This document shows, one piece after another, positions 52,056 to 58,726 of a stretch of DNA of 64,000 nt. The notes under the pieces were generated by a model. The model was not told the DNA's origin and searched no databases. It was given only the letters and a program-made list of their open reading frames with translations. Position 1 is the stretch's first letter; each line of letters opens with the position of its first letter. The DNA is taken from NCBI RefSeq assembly GCF_009909195.1, contig NZ_JAAAMU010000015.1, forward strand, positions 1-64,000. Direction: 5' to 3'. The stretch comes from Paenibacillus sacheonensis. GTDB lineage: Bacteria; Bacillota; Bacilli; Paenibacillales; Paenibacillaceae. The translations under genes and the position numbers were made by a program.

Positions 52056-52115
52056 ATGAAGATTATCGTGAACGAGAAAGAGCTGCGTTTCATTTCGTAT
52101 ATCCGGCTGCTTTGA
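52056..52115 (+). CDS. 19-residue ORF with a good ribosome site
   Basis: ATG 52056 follows AGGAGG (about 11 bases). It reads MKIIVNEKELRFISYIRLL and stop. It could be a leader peptide for the glycosyltransferase, or the front of a truncated gene. I do not recognise it. Confidence 0.25.
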   Translation: MKIIVNEKELRFISYIRLL

Positions 52116-52144
52116 CCATCTAGAGGACAAGGGAGGAGAGGCAA

Positions 52145-52873
52145 TTGTCGTTTCAACGTGTACCGGGATTGGTCAGTGTTGTCATCACCGTCTACAACAA
52201 GCTTCCCTATCTGGCGGAGTGCTTGAACAGCCTGCTCGATCAGACCTATGGGAGCTGGGAGCTCATTCTCGTCGACGATGCATCCACGGACGGGTCGTAC
52301 GAATTCGTCATGAATTGGCTGAACGGCAACGAGCCGTTATTGCGGGAAGGCAAGGGAATCTACGCGATCCGGCTGCCGCGCAATGCGGGCTACGCCGGCG
52401 CGATAACCGCCGGCATGTATTTGGCCAAAGGCGAGTATATCGCCATCCAGGACGCGGATGATCTGTCCCATCCGGAGCGGCTTGCCAGACAGGTCCGTTA
52501 TCTGAAAAACAATCCGCACCTCGAGCTGCTCGGCACGAACTACGAAGTATTCGAAGACGGGCATCCGGAGCGCCGGATGCCGGTGTATTGGCTCAAATAC
52601 GGCGAGCAGATCGGGAAGGTCTACGCGGCAGGCGGGCATTGCATCTGCCACGGAACGGCGATGTTCCGAGGGACGGTGTTCGATCGCATCGGCGGACATA
52701 CGAGACGCATCGAAGGCGCGGAGGATTACGAATTCATCGCGAAAATCATCCATGCGGGAGCGAAGAACGTGGACAATCTGCGGGAGGTGCTGTATTACCA
52801 CCGCAAGCATCAGAAGCAGCGCTCGCGCAATTATTTCGGCAAGTCGCAGAAGGAGCAAGGCCATGATGCGTAA
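52145..52873 (+). CDS. Family 2 glycosyltransferase
   Basis: A TTG at 52145 follows GGGAGGAGA. The 242-residue GT-A enzyme begins VSVVITVYNKLPYLAECLNS and has the nucleotide-sugar motif VDDAS and the DxD-type QDADD. It lacks membrane helices. It probably adds a sugar to a surface polymer. The next gene, a GT4 type, overlaps its end by 11 bases but is broken, so the pathway may be incomplete. Confidence 0.9.
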   Translation: MSFQRVPGLVSVVITVYNKLPYLAECLNSLLDQTYGSWELILVDDASTDGSYEFVMNWLNGNEPLLREGKGIYAIRLPRNAGYAGAITAGMYLAKGEYIAIQDADDLSHPERLARQVRYLKNNPHLELLGTNYEVFEDGHPERRMPVYWLKYGEQIGKVYAAGGHCICHGTAMFRGTVFDRIGGHTRRIEGAEDYEFIAKIIHAGAKNVDNLREVLYYHRKHQKQRSRNYFGKSQKEQGHDA

Positions 52874-53136
52874 TCGGATCCGGCTGCTGATGGTGATGGA
52901 CAGCTTGGCCGTCGGCGGTACGGAAACCTATGTGCTGAGCCTGGTGACAGCTTTCCCGCAGCTCGGCATCCTGCCTGTCTATGCAGGCGGATCCGGCGGA
53001 TGTACGAGGCCTTCGCTCGCGCGGGATGCCCGATCCATCGCATGGATTTGACGGCGGAGCAGCTGCTGGACCCGGCACGTCAGGTGCAGGCGGAACGCGC
53101 GCTTCCGCAGATCATGCGCAGCCGGAAGATTGACGT
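52863..53136 (+). pseudogene. Family 4 glycosyltransferase remnant, frameshifted and truncated by repeat copy 3
   Basis: ATG 52863 follows GAAGGAG and overlaps the GT2 stop. The frame reads IRLLMVMDSLAVGGTETYVL, the GT4 donor-domain start, to VYAGGSGG near 53001. A one-base frame change continues MYEAFARAGCPIHRMDLTAE and RSRKIDVAQ, as expected for GT4. The match ends at about 53136 where the repeat begins. Both catalytic lobes are incomplete. Confidence 0.7.
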
Positions 53137-53346
53137 GGCTCAAAATGCTCCTATTGGTTGGCTAACGATTGTGAGGATCGCTATTCGGCTCAAAATGCCC
53201 CTTTTAGTCGGCTAACGATTGCCAGAAGGCTTATTGTAAGATTTCCCCGTGCAAATCAGCCCATCTTCGCCCAATAGCATCTGTCACAATCGTTAGCGTT
53301 TCATAAGCGGCATTTTTCGTGGAATAGCCACGCTGGCAATCGTTAG
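53137..53346 (+). repeat. Palindromic interspersed repeat, copy 3, with a 50-bp internal duplication
   Basis: Same element as at 18140 and 39825. GGCTCAAAATGC plus GGCTAACGATTG occurs twice at 50-base spacing (53137 and 53187), and CAATCGTTAG occurs twice on the right (53287 and 53337). It ends CTGGCAATCGTTAG, the inverse of CTAACGATTGCCAG. It truncates the GT4 gene. Confidence 0.85.
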
Positions 53347-53554
53347 ATTTCCGTCGGCATTCAGTCGCACGTTCGGCAGCTTAATGGTGCTCCCAGAGGC
53401 CAGGCTAGATGAATTAATGCCGTTTGGCAGCAGCTTGCCGGATTCCCATCATGTGCATTGCGATGGCTTACCCTTTGAAACATCAAAAAACCGCTCCGAT
53501 GCCGGAGCGGTTTTTTGCGTTGGCTGCAATCATTGAAGGCGAGTCGGAGCAGCC
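53347..53554. other. Gene-free stretch
   Basis: I find no continuation of the glycosyltransferase to the right of the repeat, only a terminator (53485-53516). Confidence 0.6.
53485..53516. terminator. Bidirectional terminator
   Basis: AAAAAACCGCTCCG-ATGC-CGGAGCGGTTTTTT. It is symmetrical and would stop the minus-strand XRE gene and rightward transcripts. Confidence 0.92.
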
Positions 53555-54112
53555 TCAGGCCGGGTAGTAAATCAGCGTGTAATACGCGCACGCTTCGTCC
53601 GTGACGTTCTCGTAAACATGGGGCTGATCCGCGGTGAACCGAAGCGCGTCCTTGCCGTCGAGATCGTACGTCTCGTTCAATATCGACAGCCGCAGCTTCC
53701 CCCGCACCATCAATATGTATTCTTCGACGCCCTCGTGATGCGCTTCGGATGCATGCGTGCTGCCCGGCTCCATCTGAACGGAGTAGATCTCGAACTTCTT
53801 CTTCTGTTCGAACGGAATCTGAGGGAAAGAGCGGTAGCCTTGCTCCGCGAGCAGGGGCTCGAGGTCGTCGAAACGGATATGCGTGACGGTGCTGCGGTCC
53901 TCTTCGATCAGGGACGTGAAGGAAATATGCAGCCCGTTGACGATTTTCCAAATGATCGAGATGGTCGGATTGGAATCGCCGCGCTCGATTTGACCGAGCA
54001 TGGCCTTGCTGACGCCGGTCAGCTCCGCGACCTGATCGAGGCTGAGCATCCGCGCTTTGCGGATGTTTTGCAGATTTTTGCCGATCTTCTTATGAATCTG
54101 TTCGTGCTCCAT
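53555..54112 (-). CDS. XRE-family regulator with cupin domain
   Basis: The 185-residue protein starts after AAGGAGG. Residues 12-66 form the XRE helix-turn-helix (LSLDQVAELTGVSKAMLGQI) and residues 110-185 a cupin (HHEGVEEYILMVRGKL, DALRFTADQPHVYEN). Such regulators often control amino-acid or amine catabolism. Divergent placement suggests control of tdh-kbl. Confidence 0.92.
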   Translation of the reverse strand: MEHEQIHKKIGKNLQNIRKARMLSLDQVAELTGVSKAMLGQIERGDSNPTISIIWKIVNGLHISFTSLIEEDRSTVTHIRFDDLEPLLAEQGYRSFPQIPFEQKKKFEIYSVQMEPGSTHASEAHHEGVEEYILMVRGKLRLSILNETYDLDGKDALRFTADQPHVYENVTDEACAYYTLIYYPA

Positions 54113-54188
54113 AGTTCCTCCTTGAGAGCGATCATGGTCCCCATTATACCGGATTGCGATGCGGGAGGAAAATTTTTTCGTTTTCCTA

Positions 54189-54259
54189 TGTACAATATAG
54201 CGTACGTATGTATATTATAGTGGTATAGATAATAACGCATTTTTGTGCAATATATTATA
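54189..54259. promoter_or_regulatory. Divergent regulatory region of tdh and the XRE gene
   Basis: An AT-rich block carries TGTACAATATA (54189-54199), TGTATATTATA (54209-54219, 20 bases on) and TGCAATATATTATA (54246-54259). The phased TGTAnA/TATATA-like motifs are candidates for the XRE-cupin protein. GATAAT (54228-54233) could be a -10 box. Confidence 0.45.
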
Positions 54260-54277
54260 CATCCGGAGGCGAAAGTC

Positions 54278-55366
54278 ATGGCGGCAACGATGATGGGGTT
54301 GGTCAAAGCGACCAGAGGGCCTGGCGCGGAATTGCTGGAGGTCCCGGTTCCGGTCTGCGGACCGGACGAAGTGCTGGTGCGGGTCAAAGCGACTTCGATC
54401 TGCGGCACGGACGTTCACATCTATAAATGGGACGCGTGGGCGGAGAGCGCGGTCGTGACGCCGAACGTCTTCGGCCACGAGTTCGCGGGCATCGTCGAGC
54501 AGGTCGGCGAGCAGGTGAGGCATGTGCGCGCCGGCGATCATGTATCCGCGGAAGGACATATCGTCTGCGGCCTGTGCAAAGCTTGCCGGACCGGCAATTC
54601 GCACGTCTGCCGCCATACGAAGAGCTTCGGCATCTCGGCGCCGGGCTGCTTCGCGGACTATGCCATCGTGAAAGGCGCCAACGTCATCCCCAACCCGCCG
54701 GAGATGCCGTTCGAGCTGGCCTGTCTGCAGGATCCGCTCGGCAACGCGGTTCAGACGGTGTTGTCGGGCGATATCGTCGGCCGGTCCGTCGCGATCATCG
54801 GCATGGGGCCGATCGGTCTCATGGCCGTCGCCGTGGCCCGAGCCTGCGGTGCCGGCCGCGTGATCGCGGTCGATATCAATCCCTACCGGCTAGAGCTGGC
54901 GAAGACCATGGGCGCGGACGATGTCATCAACAGCGCGGCAATCGCGATGGAAGCCGCAGTCATGGACCTTACCGACGGCGAAGGGGCAGAGGTCGTCTTG
55001 GAGATGTCGGGCCATCCGGACGCCATACGCAGCGGGTTCGAAGTCGCGGCTCCCGCCGGACGCGTATCGCTCCTCGGCATTCCGACGAAGGAAGTGTCGC
55101 TCGACTTGTCCCGCCATATCATTTTCAAGGGATTGCGAATCGAAGGGATTACCGGCCGCCGGATGTATCAAACCTGGTACCAGCTCAAAGGACTGCTCGA
55201 TCGCCATCGCATCGACTTGTCCCCGCTGATCACGCACCGTTTTGCCCTGCGCGACTACGAGGAGGCATTCGATCTGATGGCCCGGGGCATGTGCGGCAAG
55301 ATCGTGTTTCTGCATGATGCGAACGAATCCACTACAACGACGAAGGAGCGGCTTACTTATGTCTAA
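54278..55366 (+). CDS. tdh: L-threonine 3-dehydrogenase
   Basis: ATG 54278 follows GGAGG. The 362-residue zinc-dependent medium-chain dehydrogenase oxidises L-threonine to 2-amino-3-ketobutyrate with NAD. Catalytic-zinc ligands are C42 (SICGTD), H67 and E68 (GHEF); the structural zinc uses C97, C100, C103 and C111 (CGLCKACRTGNSHVC). The NAD fold has GMGPIG. Numbering is four higher than in E. coli Tdh, and the C terminus is about 17 residues longer. It overlaps kbl by eight bases, confirming the pathway. Confidence 0.93.
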   Translation: MAATMMGLVKATRGPGAELLEVPVPVCGPDEVLVRVKATSICGTDVHIYKWDAWAESAVVTPNVFGHEFAGIVEQVGEQVRHVRAGDHVSAEGHIVCGLCKACRTGNSHVCRHTKSFGISAPGCFADYAIVKGANVIPNPPEMPFELACLQDPLGNAVQTVLSGDIVGRSVAIIGMGPIGLMAVAVARACGAGRVIAVDINPYRLELAKTMGADDVINSAAIAMEAAVMDLTDGEGAEVVLEMSGHPDAIRSGFEVAAPAGRVSLLGIPTKEVSLDLSRHIIFKGLRIEGITGRRMYQTWYQLKGLLDRHRIDLSPLITHRFALRDYEEAFDLMARGMCGKIVFLHDANESTTTTKERLTYV

Positions 55367-56540
55367 ATGGGATGCAACGTTGGGAGAAGAATTGCGGCAG
55401 CTGAAGAAGGAAGGCCGCTATCGCCCATTGACGGTTTGGAGCGGCGGCTCGGGCACTCGGATGGAGCTGGACGGCCGATCGTATATCCAGATGTCTTCGA
55501 ATAATTATCTCGGACTCACGGATCACCCGGCATTAAAGAAAGCCGCCATCGATGCCGTTGACCGGTACGGCGTGGGCAGCGGGTCGGTGAGGACGATTAC
55601 GGGAACGCTCGATATCCATCGCGAGCTGGAGCTTCGGCTGGCCGAATTCAAAGGCACGGAGGCGGCGCTCGTATTCCAGTCCGGATTCACGACGAATCAA
55701 GGCGTACTGGCTTCTATTCTCGGTCCGGAGGACGTGGTCATCAGCGACGAATTGAACCATGCCAGCATCATCGACGGCATTCGGCTGACCAAAGCGGCTC
55801 GGAAAATCTACGCGCACAAAGACATGGAACAGCTCGAAGCGGTCCTGAAGGAAAGCGCGGGCTTCAAGAAACGGCTCGTCGTCACGGACGGCGTCTTCAG
55901 CATGGACGGGGATATCGCGCCGCTGCCGCAAATCGTGGAGCTGTGCGAGAAATACGATGCCTTCGTCTACGTGGACGATGCCCACGCGAGCGGCGTGCTC
56001 GGCAAGAACGGCAAAGGCTCGACCGACCATTTCGGCCTGCACGGCCGCGTTCATATCCAGGTCGGCACGCTGTCCAAGGCGGTCGGCGCCGTCGGGGGTT
56101 ACGTGGCCTGCGATCAAGTTCTGAAGGATTATCTCATCCATAAAGCCCGGCCGTTCTTGTTCAGCACGTCGCAAACGCCGGCCGTCGCGGCAACGTGTTT
56201 GGCGGCGATCGAGGTGCTCAAGCAAAGCGGGGACTTGATCGACAAGCTGTGGGACAACGCGTCTTATTTCCGCGCCAAGGTGCAGGAGCTCGGCTTCGAT
56301 ACGGGGGCGAGCGAGACGCCGATCGTGCCGGTCATCGCGGGAAGTCCCGCGGACACGATGACGTTCTCCGACATGATGCGCGAGGAAGGCATCTTCGCGC
56401 AAGGGATCGTCTATCCGACGGTGGCGCTCGACAAGGGCCGGCTGCGGTTCATCGTCACCGCGAAGCATACCCGCGGGGAGCTGGACGAGACGATCGCAGC
56501 GTTGAAGAAGTGCGGGGAGAAGCTGAATTTGATCCGTTAG
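55359..56540 (+). CDS. kbl: 2-amino-3-ketobutyrate coenzyme A ligase (glycine C-acetyltransferase)
   Basis: ATG 55359 follows AAGGAG and overlaps the tdh stop. The 393-residue PLP enzyme cleaves 2-amino-3-ketobutyrate with CoA to glycine and acetyl-CoA. Motifs: SSNNYLGLTDHP, YVDDAHASG and the PLP lysine in LSKAVGAVGGYV. It is the second enzyme of the Tdh pathway and co-transcribed with tdh. Confidence 0.93.
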   Translation: MSKWDATLGEELRQLKKEGRYRPLTVWSGGSGTRMELDGRSYIQMSSNNYLGLTDHPALKKAAIDAVDRYGVGSGSVRTITGTLDIHRELELRLAEFKGTEAALVFQSGFTTNQGVLASILGPEDVVISDELNHASIIDGIRLTKAARKIYAHKDMEQLEAVLKESAGFKKRLVVTDGVFSMDGDIAPLPQIVELCEKYDAFVYVDDAHASGVLGKNGKGSTDHFGLHGRVHIQVGTLSKAVGAVGGYVACDQVLKDYLIHKARPFLFSTSQTPAVAATCLAAIEVLKQSGDLIDKLWDNASYFRAKVQELGFDTGASETPIVPVIAGSPADTMTFSDMMREEGIFAQGIVYPTVALDKGRLRFIVTAKHTRGELDETIAALKKCGEKLNLIR

Positions 56541-56582
56541 CCGGAATGCTAGCCTATCGTGCGGGTTCGTGCGCGGTGGGGA

Positions 56583-56615
56583 GGGAAAGAGGCGCACGCG
56601 GTGCGCCTCTTTCCC
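56583..56615. terminator. Hairpin after kbl
   Basis: A perfect 15-bp stem GGGAAAGAGGCGCAC-GCG-GTGCGCCTCTTTCCC. There is no T run after it on the + strand, but TTT lies inside the arm. Confidence 0.65.
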
Positions 56616-56705
56616 ATGCGTAGGCGAGAGAAGGGGGCGGCGGAATCTTGAACTCGCCGGTCATGGAAGGGACAGGGGCAACGCATGGCGAAACCTTTAA
56701 ACCAG

Positions 56706-56744
56706 CCGACAAAGAGGTGCACATGGCGCACCTCTTTGTCGGCT
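56706..56744. terminator. Second hairpin with a related arm
   Basis: A perfect 16-bp stem GCCGACAAAGAGGTGC with its complement 56729-56744 around a 7-base loop. It shares AAAGAGGyGCAC with the hairpin at 56583. It may close the leftward GH31 transcript. Confidence 0.6.
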
Positions 56745-56916
56745 TCGGAGGTTATCCGTCCAAATAGTTTATGAGCGTAATACGCGGAACGAACTAGTTG
56801 GATTTCCAATCAGGCGGCGTATGACATGAAGTACGTACCGCGAATCAGTTGGTTGCTCGCTCGCCCATGAAGTATAGAGTAGAGGTTATGCCAATCCGCG
56901 TTCCCTCTTTCGAACG

Positions 56917-58455
56917 TTAATCCACCTTGCGATACCACGGCAGGCGGGCAAGCGGCGCCTCCACGCGCAGCTCGGCCGGGCCTGCGATGACGCTGCCGTC
57001 GTCTCCGGCCCAGCGGCCATCGGGGAAACGGACGATCCGCGACGTTATCCCTTTCTCCAGCACCGGCGCGACCAGGACTCGTTCGCCCAGCAGGAATTGG
57101 TCCTGGATGTTCTCGTAGCCGCGGTGCGGATACGAGAATTCCATGCTTCGCAGGATAGGCAGTCCGTCCTCCGCCGATTGCCGCGCGAGCTCCGCGATTT
57201 CCGGCCCAAGCGCCGTTCGCAGCCGAACGGCATCGAGGCACCACGCGAGCTCGTCGTCCCGCAGCACGCGCCACGGAGCCATGGAAAACTGCATGACGGG
57301 AAACAAAACCGAGCATTGGACATAACGAACAAACAGCTCGCTGTCGAAATGGAAATCGGGCGAGTTGATATCCCCGTCCATCCCCCCGCCGATCATATCC
57401 GGGCAATTATAAGCGTATCCGAGCAGTCCTTGGGCGATGGCATTCGGGATAAGTCCGGATAACCCGTACCGGTCCCAAGAATGGTGCTTGTCCCGCTGGC
57501 GCTGGATGAGCGGTTGTCCGCCGAGCTTCCAGCACATGCGAAGCTCGCTTAGCGGGTAACCGATGCCGAGACGGGCATACGCTTCGCAATCTTCCATGAC
57601 GCTCAACGGGCGGCTCCAGGCAACCGGCCGCAGGACATCTTCCGCATCCGGAAGGATCGGTTCGCCGGCGTCGAGCTTGAAGCCGTCCACGCCGTAACGG
57701 GCGATCAGCCGATCCAATTGCGCTTTAAACCAAGCTGCCCCCGTTGCTTTCGTATAATCGACCACGGCGCTGTAACCGTTCCACCAGCGCCGAATGAGCG
57801 GGCTGCCGTCGATGCTTCTCATCAGCATATCGTTCGCGAGCAGCTTTTTGTATGCCGTGCAATCGGCGCTCACGTAGGGGCATACCCACAGCATGACTTT
57901 AAATCCCATTCCGTGCAGCGTATCGACCATCGCCTTCGGATCGGGAAACCGGAACTTATCGAAATCCCACATCCCGTAGTCCCTCATCCAGTTATCGTCG
58001 ATGATCAGAATTCCGGGCGGCATGCCGTTATCGAGAATCGCTTGGGCGTAACGGAGGATCTTCTCCTGCGTCGGCTCGTAGAACATCTCGACCCACGTGC
58101 AGTACTGCGGAGCCAGGAAGGCCAGCGGGTCGGGCATGAGGCCGGATGGCGGAAAATGCGTGCTGCTCGCATGAAGATAAGCGCCCTGCAGCGATTCGTG
58201 GCCTTCTTCGACCGTTACGCGTCCGTCCGCGCGCGAGATCGTCAGTCCCGCGTCGTCGATGCGGAACGCGAACGGTTCTTCGCTCCAGATATAGCGTCCT
58301 TGATTGGATATCAATAACGGCGATGCCTGATTGTCGTCCGTGTTCCTGAGGTCTCGCGCATACGGCTCGTCACCATACGGCATGCAGACGCCATCGTTAA
58401 TAACGCCGCCCCACCAATACTCGCCGGGTAATCTCTTCAGTTCGATCTCATCCAT
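56917..58455 (-). CDS. GH31 alpha-glucosidase/alpha-xylosidase-type enzyme
   Basis: The ATG at 58455 (MDEIELKRLP) is nine bases after AAGGAG, which lies inside the codons of a longer frame starting at 58476; I use 58455. The 512-residue protein has an N-terminal beta-domain (about 1-115) and a GH31 barrel with nucleophile D262 in GFKLDAGE and acid/base D328 in HHSWDRYGL. It lacks a signal peptide. GH31 sub-types include alpha-glucosidase, alpha-xylosidase and sulfoquinovosidase; the choice cannot be made here. It is divergent from the DUF4832 protein. Confidence 0.87.
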   Translation of the reverse strand: MDEIELKRLPGEYWWGGVINDGVCMPYGDEPYARDLRNTDDNQASPLLISNQGRYIWSEEPFAFRIDDAGLTISRADGRVTVEEGHESLQGAYLHASSTHFPPSGLMPDPLAFLAPQYCTWVEMFYEPTQEKILRYAQAILDNGMPPGILIIDDNWMRDYGMWDFDKFRFPDPKAMVDTLHGMGFKVMLWVCPYVSADCTAYKKLLANDMLMRSIDGSPLIRRWWNGYSAVVDYTKATGAAWFKAQLDRLIARYGVDGFKLDAGEPILPDAEDVLRPVAWSRPLSVMEDCEAYARLGIGYPLSELRMCWKLGGQPLIQRQRDKHHSWDRYGLSGLIPNAIAQGLLGYAYNCPDMIGGGMDGDINSPDFHFDSELFVRYVQCSVLFPVMQFSMAPWRVLRDDELAWCLDAVRLRTALGPEIAELARQSAEDGLPILRSMEFSYPHRGYENIQDQFLLGERVLVAPVLEKGITSRIVRFPDGRWAGDDGSVIAGPAELRVEAPLARLPWYRKVD

Positions 58456-58545
58456 GTCGTAGCGCTCCTTATCCATACTGGGCCTGCGGGGAAGCTCCCC
58501 GTTTGGTAATCATTATGAAGAGTCGTCCGGCTTCTGCAAAGACGT

Positions 58546-58665
58546 TCTTAAGTATGGGGCCGCAATCTTAAAAATGGGGCATCGGATGCCTTGCCGCTCG
58601 GGTCATTGCGCAGCCCCCACGTCCTGCATGTATTAAAATGTTGTCGCTTTTCTTAAATTCTCGGC
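58546..58665. promoter_or_regulatory. Three TCTTAA-N6-GGC direct repeats in a divergent region
   Basis: TCTTAAGTATGGGGC (58546-58560), TCTTAAAAATGGGGC (58566-58580, exactly 20 bases on) and TCTTAAATTCTCGGC (58651-58665). The 20-base spacing fits an AraC-type or response-regulator dimer. They lie between the GH31 start (58455) and the DUF4832 protein start (58727). Confidence 0.55.
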
Positions 58666-58726
58666 ATCGCGGCTTCTTTCTCCCTGTGACAAAATGAGAG
58701 AGAATCCAAAGCCGAGGAGGAGAATA

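Larger units (their letters stand above)
56541..56916. other. Intergenic stretch with two long hairpins
   Basis: No supported gene. It contains the hairpins at 56583-56615 and 56706-56744, and the remainder up to 56916 shows nothing recognisable. Confidence 0.6.

Noticed and set aside
53137..53236. CRISPR-like repeat pair in copy 3
   Set aside because: Only two units at 50-base spacing, and the material between them is the rest of the same unit.
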